Below, one piece after another: positions 46,997 through 60,262 of a stretch of DNA of 64,000 bases. How positions within the stretch are numbered: position 1 is the stretch's first letter; the number at the start of each line of letters is the position of its first letter. Source of the DNA: Fratercula arctica (Eukaryota; Chordata; Aves; Charadriiformes; Alcidae); the NCBI GenBank assembly GCA_947846985.1, contig CANTUZ010000011.1, positions 26,351,089 through 26,415,088 on the forward strand, read 5' to 3'. A program made the translations under genes and the position numbers. The notes below the pieces were generated by a model that was not told the DNA's origin, did not search any database, and saw nothing but the letters and a program-made list of their open reading frames with translations.

Positions 46997-49900
46997 TAGC
47001 AACCAATGGGCCTTTCTTCCACAAATTTAAGTACCTTTTTCTTTTTTCTTAATTGATGATATACTTTGACCTCCATCACCTGAGATAACGAGTCACTCAA
47101 TATGTACAGTGTTAAATTGCTGCTTAATAATCCCACTGGCTCTTCCCAACCCTCTACAGGTCCTCCCCTCTGCATCACTTGTGATCGTGCAATTCCCTGT
47201 ACCCCCTCTTCGCAATCCCATTGCCAGACTGAACCCCCCAGAGCACCAGCTTCACCAGAGCATTCACCTGTGCTGGGGTAACTTAGCTGCCCAGTTTAGT
47301 CCTCCTCTGGCCATCCTCACTGTATGGAGAATTGTTCTTTCCCCAGTTCACTTTTGGACTGGGTCAACTGGGCAGCAGCTCTGAGCAGTGGGAGTGCTGG
47401 GCCACCACAGCAGCTCCTGTAACAGATGAGTTTAGGTCTGTGACACAAACTTAGACTTTCTTCGAGTGGGAAACCAGTACTTATCTTTACATTCATCTTC
47501 TTCTAACCTTCTTCCAGTTCTACTGTGGCAGCATTCTCTCTTTTAGGGGAAAATCACGATTTGAGCTCTGCATACGCCACATCCTGCAGCATAAATTGCT
47601 TGCGTAAATGTTGTGCAGACTTCTGAGAAATCTACAATTATTTAATTAGCCAGTTGCTAAGGTATTTAAGTTGAATTTAAAATACCATGATGAAATTTTG
47701 GGTTATATTTCTTCATTGCACTATAAAGCACGCTTTGCATAATATTTGTACAAGTCACCATAAAATAGGGTTCCTGGCTTTACACGTTTGCACATTTACA
47801 TATGTAAGAGCAATCTAATCCCCCCCACATGTATCTGTTGTATCTCCTTTTCTTAAAGGTATGGCCACACACTCGTTCATTTTTTGTTAACCCATGACAC
47901 TAGAGAAATTATTCCAGCACAAGGTGATAACGCTGTAGCAGAGGAATGTTGTGAGTGTGGCTTTTTCACAGACCTACAGATACGCAGTGACAATCACTCC
48001 CCCTTGCTGGTAACGCAAAGGCACAGATTTGAGCTTTGCGGATACATCTGAAAGCACCCCAGCCCGTTAAAAATTAAACTATTGTCTGAGGCTTTTGCCA
48101 TTATATATTTCCTTGAGATACTACATCCTCCTAAATGAGCTTACCACACTTCTGGCTGAAACTAGTTTTATATTAATTGAAAATTTCATCAGTGATTAGC
48201 ATTTCAGCTCATAGGTCAAGCATGAAGCATAAAACAACGTACAGTAGCAACTGGGCTGGATGACTGGGAATGACGGCGTGCCAGCCAGGCACAAAGGAAA
48301 TAAAAGCAGGTTGCAGTTTGTTTTCTGATGAGACTGCTAATGACAGCCTCCTCCAACGGCGGCAATGCAAATTCTCCGGAATTTCAAAATGAACTTGCAG
48401 CAAAGGCGCTTTCTTCTTTTGTACGCTCATTCTCCCTCTTTCAAAGCACAAAATAATAGCAAAACCAGGAGCTTTCTCATGTTAACAAACAAATGTGTCC
48501 TAGTAAAGCAAAACCTCCTAGGAGAAATCCTGCCTCACCTTGAAAGCCAATCTTGAGCCCCAGCTCATGCCACAGTTAGTTTTAGCCGTTGCAGCTCCCG
48601 CTCCGCAGCACATCGTTCGGCAGCCACAAAGCCAGGCAGAGCCCCTTTGAATTGGACATGTGGGCAGGGGACGTGCCAGGCAGAGCTCCTCGCAGGCCGG
48701 GAGCCTAATGAGATTGTTCATTCAGCATAAAGCTCAGTGAAAACAGCATTTCCCCCTCCCAAACACGTATGCACGGGCTCCTCGAAAGTCTGCTGTGGGG
48801 AAAACGCTGCCATCCATCAGGTAGTAATGGAGGGGGGAAAGATTTAAAGCAGCCAGCACCTAATGGGCTCCACTGGAGAGCGGGGTGTGCTCGCAGTGTG
48901 GGAGCAATCCCCATGCCAGGAAAATCATCTGACAACAAGAGAAACCACCGCAGAGCAACAAGGTCACTTGGCTTTAGTGATTTTCACAGCATGGGTTTGT
49001 GTCTACTGGAGAGTTCCCCGTGCTAGTAGCAAGGTGACAACATGAACAGGGGAAAGAAAAATAAATAAAAAAGAAAAGAGGGTATTTAATTGCAAATGAA
49101 TTACCTGTATAAACAGCAGAAAACAGCTATTATTCCCACTTGACCCATGGGGGATCATTTTTCCCTGATGTGTCCCAGACAGGTGAACTCATTCACAGTA
49201 TACATCGCTGGTGAATACTGTCAAATATCAAAACCCCTAAATCTGAGCCCACTGCTTCATCCGTGCCATGCATGATGCACAATCAAAGCACTTCTCTCCC
49301 TCATAGACTTAGGGGAGGCTCAGCATGTTCCCAAGATCCCAAGAGGAAAATCCTGGCAGGCTTCACACATGAAATCTTAAAACCAAAGAAAAACTAACAT
49401 CAAAACTGAAGTAAATCTCCTTCTGCATCAATGTTATTCTTGTATGTCAGCGCAATAACGCTACAAGACAGTGAAAGTCATTGGGATGCTGTGTGTTTCT
49501 AATTTAAATTGCAGTCACTGACTCATGACAAGGGAGAGTTTCACGGCAAGCAATCTCGTGTACTTTCTGCCTTCCTCTGATTTTTTCCTTCTTCTGCGTA
49601 ATAAAAGAGATTAGCTCTTCCAGCTTCGTGGAGGATCTCACAGTGCTTGCCTTCCCTGATAAGTCAAGGCCATTAAGCTTCCAACATTTTTCACGTTACC
49701 AGAGATACAAGGGATTACTTAAAAAAAAAAAAAAAAAGAAATGGAAGTGAAATGTAATGATTTAACCACAGGCACTGCAGGAAAGCATTTAAAGATACAA
49801 GTTAAACACCACCTATGTCACTGCAGAACAAATTCTGAAATCCTGACACGTCCTGCCTGGACAGGGGTCGCCTCCTCCCAAGGCACCGGGTCAAATCTCA

Positions 49901-50222
49901 GTTTGGGTTTGCTGCTACAAGAGGATGATCCACACTTATAAGTGAGATTTGCAGTCCACCAAGGAAGAAGTACCAGAAGAATTTACTTAGGGAAATAAAT
50001 GCAGGATCTGGCCCAGTTTATGCATTGGGAAGTCTAATCACTAGGGCAAACATTGTAGCATAAGAGGAATGGATCCTGATTCTGCATTTCATACTTTCCC
50101 TGTGTTTACCTTAGATGCTGGAGTCTACAGTAATTTCCTTTTTTCCCATGAACAACCTTACAGCTAAAAAATAAACACTAAGCTTAAAGAAAAATACACA
50201 TGCGAAAGCCGGGCCCACTGAG

Positions 50223-50248
50223 GGCCCCATATGAGGTCCCCATATGAG
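50223..50248 (+). repeat. Short 13-bp tandem duplication
   Basis: ggccccatatgag then gtccccatatgag, followed by ggcccc. Too short to assign a cause. Confidence 0.85.
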
Positions 50249-53200
50249 GGCCCCTCTTGTTTCACCCATATTTTTTGGGAGCTGCTACGATGCCAGCAGA
50301 GGCATATGAGAAACTGATGGGACAAGTTTTTGGCTGGGATGTCCAGGAAGGAGAAGAGTTTATAAACTTAATGGAAGTGCTTGAGACATTCTTCTAAAGT
50401 AGCACAATGCTACAATTTATCTAGTCGTCATTTTTTTTTCAATAGCTTGTGTTAATGGAAACTTTTTGGACCAAGGCTTTCAGGGGAACTGCGTTGTTGA
50501 TAAGGTGAAGGCTATTTCTGAGGATGGGCGGCAGTTTTTCTGCACTCGCCCACGTAGTTTTACTATTGTGAAAGAAAAGCGTCATTCAAAACGCTCCGGA
50601 TCCCGATGATTTTTTAGCTGCAACAGTTGCTTCTCTCCATTAATGCCTTTTTTCAGAACACTGAATCAAAACATCAATCAAAGAAACCGAAGACAGTTAG
50701 CTGACAATATATTGAATATATCTACTGTAGCTGTGAAAGAAAGGGAAAAAACTTCATAATTCTGTTTCTCTCTCCTTTGGATCCATGTTCATCATCCTTT
50801 CACTACTGGCAAGATGCAGAAAAGCAGTTGTCAGTGGCTGCAGTATTTTCAGGTGATCCCACAGAAGATACTTGGTTAGACAGATCGCATACACACAAGC
50901 TGTATTTTAAGGAACAGTTGATCTTTAGAGATACAATTTGACTCCAACCAGGCGCCTGAGCAGAGAATAACAAGGCAGCAAAACACACAGCACACACACT
51001 GTCCAGACAGTCTAAAAGCCTTGGAAAACATAAGATTACTCACCTATTTGCTAAGTACTGGGAGAAAAGAGTATTGAAGGAATTTGGACAAAACTAAGTC
51101 CATTCCCTCAGTGAACTGGTGGAAGTTTGGTAAAGTATCTCCCAAGACCAGCCAGAAGTGTGGTTTAGAAACAATCCGGGTGTAGTACCCACTGAGTACA
51201 CAAATAATTACATCACTGCTTTTCCCTTCTCTTTACTTTCAGTGTTTTGCTTTCCATGGGAACAGTAGAACACAGGCATCTAAGCTGCACCACCAAATAT
51301 TAAGTCCCTGGTGCAAAAGCTGGAGCTGCCACCCGTTCCCCATGATGTGCTGGGCACAAACACAGCATATTTTCCCCTATCCCAGTTTTGGAAGAACCTG
51401 AACTCTACCTTGCTGGAAATTAAAGTAAATAAAATTAAGTTCGGAGTACAATAAACATACACTAGGAGTGGAAAATTCTGCTTGAACAATTAAAATCTGC
51501 TGAAGACACATAAAATTGTAAGAAGAATCCTAATGTTAAATGTCAAACACGCAGAACCGTGGTCTTCATTACCCATTCTGCCCATAACACGATGTTCTTC
51601 AGAACAAGTGTGACTTTTGCTCACCAGCCCGTCTGCAGACGTACCATACTAATCAATTACATGCATGTTGGGAAAAAGTGCTCTCCATGTCACACACATG
51701 AAAACTGTATTACACACTTCGTACAGAGCTTCTATAGCATCACATGTGTTGTTCTACCTTTTTCTTAAGAAAAAAAAAAAAAGAAGAAATTGCAAATACT
51801 GTTGGTCGTATCGGTTTTTTATCTCATTTGTATCGCATCATGTGGATAGAGCCACTTTACTGCCCCCTAATCGTTAACTCACATAACTGATTCTGCACCT
51901 TAGAAAGACTAACCAGAAAATGGCTAAGCAAACCACAGGGAGGAGGTCAGTTATTAAAAAGACAAGAACTGCACAGTACCTTTCATACGCTTCACTCTCA
52001 AATATCTCTGACTTAACTTCTGCTGTTCTTCATGCTTCCGTGCATGAGCTGCGAGCCTATAAAGGTCCCCAGAGCATGGGAAAGATGAGCTGCATGGCTT
52101 CACTCCTTACAGATCCCAGCATTTCAAACAGCTCTCCCCAACACATACAAATGCACAGACACCCCACGCTCTTCTTGCTTGTCTGACCCAACTGGTGCGT
52201 CCATTAGGTTTATCCCCTTGGGGCAAACAACATCGTTTATTATATAGCTGAACTGCATCTGGAAGCCTGATGGATGCTCTCAGGTATCACCTGGAAAATG
52301 TGACTATATTGTTATAAATGATATCTCACATTCAATGAATAGCGTGAATCCTTTAGAGGTCCAGGTCACAGGGTGACAGATCAAGAAGGTGCAAAGGGAA
52401 CTCACACAGAGACCGATATTAACTGCAGAAAACTGCCCACAGCCGGGGCAGCTCCCCGGCACGAGGGCTGAGGCCAAACCTGCTGCAGGGGGGAGCCTCA
52501 CATTTATCTATAATTTAGTCAGTGAATACTAGAAGAGAACCAGTCCTGTACCTACCAAATTCTGTTTTATTCCAAGTTGCAGAAAAGCCAATGGGACCCT
52601 TCCTCATTAGACCTCGTACATCTAAAATACAGGTAAGCAGGAGCTGGCAGGTGATGTATTGACTTCCTTGACACTCCCCTCTCTACTTTTTTGCAACTGT
52701 GTAAAACTCCCAGAGCTCGAAGCATCCTGGTTTTCCAAACAGGCAGAGAAGGAGCTAATGGCTACCAGAGACACTGCAATGTAAAAATGAAAACCTCTCC
52801 TGCAATTACAGCACGTGCCCTTTGAGCTTTTCCCTCCACTCTCCTTTTTCTCCTTTTATTTAGCTGAAGTTATTTAAAGGACAGATCTCTGTTTAAGCAG
52901 CTGCTGCCATGACTAGTCAGCCTGAGCAGCTCTTTTAATTAAATATTTGCTGCTGTGTGAGTTTTCTCTCCCCTCCATGCTATCCTTGTGGACCACGTTT
53001 GTTCTTGCAAAGATAACAGGTCTGCTGAGCAGCCTCGGCCGTCGCCTGCACGGCCTCCGGTGCTCCAAGCCCCTCATAATGATGCGATGTCTCCACAAAA
53101 ATTAATTTTATGACATGCACTGTGACATTCGCTATCAAGGACACCCATCAACAATAAGTAAAAGAAACAAAACTTGCTGGGATTTAATAATCATTATTAA

Positions 53201-53624
53201 ATTATATCATTTACATAATTAGACTTTAGTAATAACTGCAGCATATCTCTTTTCTGGCATGGTAAATTGGCAGAGTACTTCATAAAGTGATTACTTTTTT
53301 TCCTTCTCTCCCACCAATAACCGAAAAGCAGATCAGGTAAATGATACCACAACACACACTTAGCAGGTTTTGATAGAGGATGGAAATGACAATGAATATC
53401 GCAATGTGAATAAGAGAATTCTTGAGAAATACTGATTCCAAGCAAGTTTCTTAGAAATTTCTTTGCCTTAGAATTTCTTCCTAGTCAGCAGCCGGGTACA
53501 CCAATGCCTCTGTCATGCTTTTTGGTATTTCCCAGCCAGGATCAGCGAGGCATTGGGTTTACCCTACCAGATGTGCTAACAGAACTGTTCACTGCGTTGC
53601 TCCCAGTGGGTAACCCTGGGAATA

Positions 53625-53681
53625 GCATCAAAGGCAACTGGGAGCGTTAAAGGCAACTGGGAGCATTAAAGGCAACTGAGT
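53625..53681 (+). repeat. Tandem repeat, 19-bp period, three copies
   Basis: Units gcatcaaaggcaactggga, gcgttaaaggcaactggga and gcattaaaggcaactgagt differ by one to three bases. Confidence 0.95.
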
Positions 53682-53788
53682 TGACCAAATACCAGTAAAG
53701 GCTCGAGTTGCTTGAGGAAAAACTGCTTTCCTACTGATGCCTCACAAAGCAGATGTGTGTCTTGACTCACCTATACCTGGTCTAAGCA

Positions 53789-54158
53789 CAGAATCATAGA
53801 ATTGCCGAGGTTGGAAGGGACCTTCCAGACCATCTAGTCCAACCATCAGCTTAACTGATAAAAACCCTCTCTAAACCTTATCTCTGAGCACCATGTCTAC
53901 CCGTCTTTTAAATACCTCCAAGGATGGTGAACCCCCCCACTTCCCTGCGCAGCCTGTTCCAATGCTTAATAACCCTTTCAGTGTAAAAAATTTCCCTAAT
54001 ATCCATCCTAAACCTCCCCTGGTGCAACTTGAGGCCATTTCATCCTGTCCTATTGCCTGTTACTTGGGAGAAGAGACCTACACCCACCTCACTACACCCT
54101 CCTTTCAGGTGTAGTACCTTCAGGTAGTTGTAGAGAGTGATAAGATTCCCACCTATTT
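53789..54158 (-). mobile_element. CR1 LINE 3' fragment, second subfamily
   Basis: Starts 'cagaatcatagaattgccgaggttggaagggacctt', then 'catctagtccaaccatcag', 'atccatcctaaacctcccctggtgcaacttgaggccattt' and 'gggagaagagaccta', ending near 'gataagattccca'. The internal sequence ('cctcccctggtgcaacttgaggcc') marks a subfamily distinct from the copies at 39380 and 59784. Confidence 0.93.
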
Positions 54159-55749
54159 CCATACTGGAAACAACAGAGCCAACATAGTATGAAAAAATCC
54201 CTATCCATTAGACCCAGTTCGGCAATGGAGGTAGAAAAGGTAAAGGAAAACAATTAAATCAAATGCTTTTTGAGACAAGATGTTTCAACAGTGGGTACAC
54301 AGGCCCTCGTGGTACCCCCCTGTGTGGGAATGAGAAGGCAGCAAGGGATGAGGCTGGCGGGCAGAAGCGCCATGGAGCCGCACAGAGCAGTGGACCCTGC
54401 GCAGGCGTGAGAAGGAGATGGAGAGAGAAAGGTTTCAGGAAAAAAAAAAAAGAGGCAGCGAGAGGAAATTAGACCAGACACCAGCAAGGCTGGTACAGCT
54501 GCCATTAGATGTAGATGAGGGAGTGAAGAGATCCTGTGAGAGGGCTGATACTGTCAGAAAAGCTGGGAAGGCAGATGAGCGAGGGATGGGAGCCCAGCAG
54601 AAGCTGTGAGGCTGGAGCAGTAACTCACCGGGGAAGAAATGAAAGAGAAAGCGGGTTTCAAAGCACTGAGCAGGGAATCGGAGCTCCCACAACAACAGTC
54701 TGTGGGGATAGGGGAGAAAAGCAGCTCATCGAGGCAGAGCGTAGCAGCGAATTCTTCATTCGACGGAGTATTTCAAACCTGTCTGAACTCACCAAGTTGA
54801 GAGACACCGTAGGGATTTATTTCAAAAAGAAAGACTAATAGCAGCAAGCAAATTTTATTTCTCTCTGTGCACATGAGAAATATTAAGACAGACAAGACTG
54901 TACAAGCTATTCAGCTGCATCAGTACGCTGGCCCAAGAGGACTCAGCCCTCACCGACTCTGATCGACACCAGACTGTATCCTTCGAGGTCAGGATAGATG
55001 GTCCTGACTGACATCACCTTCACCAGCAAAAAAAAAAAAAAAAAAAATCTGATCTTCTGTTTCTATGGGAAACCTATCAAATTCCACTCATGTGCACCAG
55101 ATCTCCTTCTGTTTTTCCAGTTACCAGAAGCAACTAGTAAAGCAAAGCAGGGCAGCGGTTGGGGATGCTCTGCTACCTGTCTCAGGAAAACCTTTCTTGG
55201 GGGGATTTATTAATATGATTTATAGGGTTTATAAAATGTTACCAAATAACTGCAATTCAGCGTGTTTCCTGGAGGAACAGAAAAGGGCAGTATCCCAAGT
55301 CCCTCTGCTTACCTCGGATCCATTCGCCAGCAAACCCGAGTTCCTTAGTGCTCTCCTGGGCGCCAGGCAGGTAAAGGCAAATTGACAACACACACAGGTC
55401 CTTAAATCAGTAGAGAAACCAGGGAGGGCCTGAGAGCTACTATAAAATGCCTCTTACATTTAGGAGTGGCCAGAAAATAAAATAAATAAAAAAAAAAAAT
55501 AAAGAAGAGCAAATCTCCCACCTCTGATAGTCTTCACCAAAATCTGAGCTCTATCAGGCTGGAAGCACCAAAGTAAAGGCAAACAATTTTCCTCATTTGA
55601 AGGTCACACCTTTGGCAGCCGCTAACCTGCCCCAGGTAAACGGCAAGTTTCTGTTTCCTAACTTTGTCTGCTTTTCTTTTGCAACAGCATTTCCAATTTT
55701 GCAACTTTTGGTTTATTAGAGTGAAAGTTGTTTTGGTTCTCAACTCGTC

Positions 55750-58080
55750 AAATGCGTAAATGGGCTCCCGCGGACTTGTTGGGCATGAGGAATACCGCTT
55801 TCACACTCAAAGAAATCAGTGTTCTCAACAAATACTTTAAGCCTCTATAATCCAGGACAAGTTTGGGCATCTCAAACGTTCGGGAGCGGCTCTCACCAGC
55901 TGCAAAATCAGCTCTGGGGCAGGAGGAGATGTCCCACGAGCTGGCTGTTATCTCTAGCACCGCTTCTCCCTCTCGAAAGGGACAAGCCAGGACTCCTTAA
56001 ATACATCCACACAGGCACACAGTGCAGCTCGTCTGCTTTTTAGCCTTAATGTATTGCTGTATAGACAGGACCGGCGTTGCAGAACGTGTCCCAGCGCAAA
56101 GCAGGTTAAGCCTAACCCAATGCCTGCGTAACGTGACAGGTCAGCAGTCTGGAAAATAGCTGAAGGTGAAGCATACACCCTGGAATATCGAGCTCAAACA
56201 CACGCCTGTACTCCGGGGCTAGCCAGCATAATTGGAAAGCCTCTCAGCAGCAATTTCGCAACGAATAGTCAGGAAGGCGGCTTTGAATTCCACCAGTGAG
56301 CTGGCACTACCTTTGCTCCAGGTTTTGCAGAGATCAGGGGCTGAAATGTAACCGGCAGGGAGGGGTGACACCGACCCCATCCCAAAGTCATCCTGGTTTC
56401 CCTACAGGCGACAGAGCCTCCTGCCAGTGCCAGCATCCCAGCATGGCCGCCAGCCCACGGATTACCCACTCGAACAGGTCTGCTGGTAAACGTTTCCCTA
56501 ATCCTGAACCACAAAAAGGCTTAAAATACCTGTCAATCAGGCTGCCCCCCGCCGTCCCCCCCGCAGCCTTGCCGGGAGGGTTGCTATTGAGATCACCGGC
56601 ACGGAGCACGGCACTGCCAGTCTGCCGCGGAAAATTAAACCCCAGCCGTGGAAACAATAGCTATTACAAAGTGTGTAATCAGCGGGAGATGGGATGAATG
56701 TTTGTAATTCCAAGCTGTAGAAAGCGTTTTTAAAATGCCTTTAGTCTCCTCCTTACTTCTTTAATATTTTGCTGCCTAATAGTTGCATTTTATAACGAGG
56801 CCATAATTTTATTGAGGTACAAACTTCTCTGGTATAATGTCAAGCTAAGTACAAACTTCTCTGGTATAATGTCAAGCTATCTGCTAAAGTCAAGTAAACA
56901 TTTGTAGTAATTATATGCCCAGGAGATTTCATAACATCACAGAATTAACAAAGCAGCTCAGTAAATTATGTATCACCTGATCTGCAGTTGCTGCACCTCC
57001 AGCAAAGAACTCGGCTCCATCTACAGCAACTCTGACACGACGTGTCAGCGCGTGGTGCAAACCTGCCAGGCAGTTATTGTGCACTAATATTAGTTACCAC
57101 CTTATCTCGTAACGTTGCTTTCCAAAGAATTAAAGCCCAATTTTCTTGCGCTTTTTCTTTTAAAGAGAAAACGCAATCCCAACTAGTAAAAAGAGGCAGT
57201 TAGCCCAGACCTCATGATTTGCACCCGAAATGGTTTCCACTTTTCCCCCTCACTACAGAGCAACCGTTCAAAGGGACTAGCTCAATACAAAGGTGATTCT
57301 ACGTCCAAATTCCAAATGGGTGTCTGGAAACTTTGAAATGCTCCATGGATAAGGCAAGCAGGGAGACGCAGCCTGCCTGCTGAGCGGAGCGCTGTGCCTG
57401 GCCAGCGGGAGCAAGGCTCTCGCCGGAGACATATGTTACCAACACGGTTGGTCTGGCACAAAGCTCGTTAAACCCCCTGACAATCATTTTCATAAAGCAC
57501 GAGCCAAAAGCTACTGCCTCTCCTGTTGCAAACTTAAGGAACGAGAATGGTTCAAGGGATTTCCAATAGAGAAAATGCAGATTTTTTTAAAAAAAATCTC
57601 TTTATAGACTACTACTTTAGCAATGCCAAGGTTACCAGTCAAGGCGATTACAGACAATCGACTTGATTAGGTATTTCAGTGCGGCAATAAATAGCCAAAG
57701 CGGCTGCTGCGTTTCGGCTCAGAGGTGAGTGCCCTTCACTGTTTGCTGGAACGATTTCCTACAAAACCCCCTATCATGTGTCAGGCCACTACCTGAAACG
57801 TGTAACACGTTCAAAGGACTCACAGATCCATCACCAGCTAATTCTGTTTTCGGAACAGAACCACAAAAGAGAGACAAGGTTCATGCATCAACTCCTTTCA
57901 CATTCAACATAAGTTTTAAGGCAGACTATTTACTGCCTTACATGGGGCTCCATGCCGGAGACGTCACCCCACGGCAACCCTTCCAGGGGCGAGCTGAGCC
58001 ACGGCCTCGGCTTTGCACCATCCGATCTGGAAAAAGACAGGAGCAAAAAGACGGAGACACAGACGGGGATGTGGACAAGC
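55750..58080. promoter_or_regulatory. Broad CpG-enriched zone, candidate promoter/enhancer of CHL1 or an antisense transcript
   Basis: Several short clusters of CG dinucleotides lie within about 2.3 kb, the densest such zone upstream of CHL1 in this window. At 57683-57724 on the plus strand an AATAAATA box is followed about 35 bp later by CTCAGAG|GTGAGT, a good splice-donor sequence, pointing away from CHL1. On the minus strand I could not pick a first exon with confidence. This is a compositional inference. Confidence 0.22.
56817..56879 (+). repeat. Tandem duplication, 32-bp period, two copies
   Basis: The unit beginning gtacaaacttctctggtata and ending gtcaagcta occurs at 56817-56847 and again at 56849-56879 with no mismatch. 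Confidence 0.97.
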
Positions 58081-59783
58081 TGTAACAGCAGCGAGCTCCC
58101 ATCTGACCTAGGAATTTATCTATTTATTTGTTCCATTTTGCTGGCAGATTTAATCCTTTTTGGTTGCTGGAGCAATACACTGGAACTGCATCTCTGAACA
58201 GAATTGACCTTATCGTTCGTGTATTGTTTTCTTTTAGTAAATGACTAATTTATACTGTGCAAACTCTAATATCACAGCCATCTGCCAAAAGGTGTACAAG
58301 CCATCTATATTGTGACAGAGTCTATTAATATGTATTAAAAGTCACATTACAGTTGACATAAGCCATTCCTGTACATGAATATGAAAGATATGACTATTAT
58401 ATTTAAAACTTTCAACTAATCATGCATCACTGATTTTCTCACTCTGAGTTTATAATTTAAACCTTTAAATGTTTCACAGCAGCCTCATAAAACCAAGATT
58501 TCTGATGGCTATGGAGGCGAGACAGCCCATTAAAGTAACAACAAGAAAAAGAAAAAAAAGAAAACAAATAGGAGCCTGTTCTTGGACAGGGGGAAATAAA
58601 TAAATGAGTAAAAATGAAATTATTTTTTCATCAAAATAAAATAAAAAAACAACAGTGAGAAATAGTGTGCACTGCTTCCTTTGTTGTTTCATATTTTGTT
58701 GGTCATAGTGCAAGTATGATGTATAACATAAACCTGTCTGAAAGGGCACCGATGCCCAGCAGACACAGCAGATTTGGCAGATGACGTACACAGAACAGAC
58801 AGACTGGAGGTGACTTCTCAGTAAGTCCAGAATGGAGCTGGTCCTGGTAAAGGCTGTCTAGGTATCAGATCCGACCCAGTTCACCAGTACAGCTTTACCT
58901 CCCGCAGAGTGCAGGAAACATTCCCTAATTCATATTTCACTCTCAGTTTTAGGGCTTTTACTCAGCACAGCTTATTTAAAACCTTGGGACTCAACAGCCT
59001 GAAACCTCTGAGCCGCTGCAGCCCAGAGCAGGAGCACAAACTCCCAGCTCTCCGCAGAAACGGTTCCCTCTAGGACACCTCCAGGCACTTGACATGATTG
59101 AGACCAATATTTCAAGGGATTTGGATACTCTGTTCACATTAATATCATAAGCAATCTGTGTTCCCAATCTCCAGGGGTAATTTGAAAATCCGAGAGTGGG
59201 TTTTTGGTTTTCTTTTTGTGGTTTGTATGTTCTCCCCAAGCACTGAGGAAGCAAATCCACTTATGAAAGCTTTTATTAGACTTGCTGAGCTGTCTTTTTC
59301 CATCCCGGAGTTACCTTGTGTAAATTTTAATCACAGTCATTATACAGTTTATTGTCTATTAAATGCTTACCTTCATTCCCACACACACCCCCACCAAAAA
59401 AAGTTTTAAAATTAAAACAGGTCAGGAGAGAAAAATTAAGAACACAAGTCCCAAAACCGGAAGCCACTTGATAAAGAATTATTTCCAGAAATCCAGACCC
59501 CTTCCCCACTTGGCCACACTCCTCATTTCCAAACTATTCCAACCGCCTCTTCATATAATTGTCTTCAAAAGCAATGCTAAGAGAGCACACAGTGCTCTTC
59601 CCACTAGGTAGATGGAAAGCTGAGAGACAAAGCAGGCATTTTTGTGAGCAAATACACGGCTCGGAAGGGGACAAGGGTTTCGGGTAGGCGTAATATCTCA
59701 AGTTGTTCTGTATTCATGCCAGCATGTGTGAGGCTCCTGAAGCTCTCCACTGCATCAAAAATGCACATGTAGGTATAGATGCA

Positions 59784-60188
59784 TGAATCATAGAATGGTT
59801 TGGGTTGGAAGGGACCTTAAAGATCATCTAGTTCCATCTCCCTGCCCTGGGCAGTGACACCTCCCACTAGACCAGGTTGCTCCAAGCCCCGTCCAACCTG
59901 GCCTTGAACACCTCCAGGGATGGGGCAGCCACAGCTTCTCTGGGCAGCCTGGGCCAGGGGCTCACCACCCTCAGGGTGAAAAATTTCTTCCTGATATCTA
60001 ATATACATCTCCCTTCTTCCAGTTTGAGGCCATTACCCCTCATCCTATCACTACACGCCCTTGTAAAAAGCCCCTCTCCAGCTTTCTTGTAGGTGTCCTT
60101 TAAGTACTAGAAGGCCACTATAAGGTCTCCCCAGAGCCTTCTCTTCTCCAGAACTGAAGAAACCCAACTCTCTCAGCCTGTCTGTAGG
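59784..60188 (-). mobile_element. CR1 LINE 3' fragment
   Basis: Starts 'tgaatcatagaatggtttgggttggaagggaccttaaagatcatctagtt' and runs through 'gccttgaacacctccagggat' and 'tcaccaccctcagggtgaa' to 'ctctcagcctgtctgtagg'. Close to the general bird pattern. A GATA microsatellite begins about 30 bp beyond its 5' border. Confidence 0.95.
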
Positions 60189-60214
60189 TCAGGTCAATAT
60201 GTATGTAGATATAG

Positions 60215-60262
<48 letters not shown>
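60215..60262 (+). repeat. (GATA)n microsatellite
   Basis: About 11-12 uninterrupted tetranucleotide units (ATAG/GATA). Expected to vary in length between individuals. Confidence 0.97.

Larger units (their letters stand above)
46997..53788. other. Non-coding stretch, upstream region
   Basis: No gene or named repeat except the 13-bp duplication at 50223, an A-rich run at about 49721-49738 and the 19-bp triplet repeat at 53625. The block 47560-47780 is A/T-rich, free of repeats and possibly conserved non-coding sequence; this is a guess from composition. Confidence 0.6.
54159..59783. other. Non-coding stretch with raised CpG density
   Basis: Contains an A run at about 55029-55046, an A-rich stretch near 55480-55500 and the 32-bp tandem duplication at 56817. 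From about 55,750 to 58,080 CG dinucleotides are clearly more frequent than in the flanks (for example in 56545-56635 and 57360-57430). No coding exon recognised. Confidence 0.6.
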
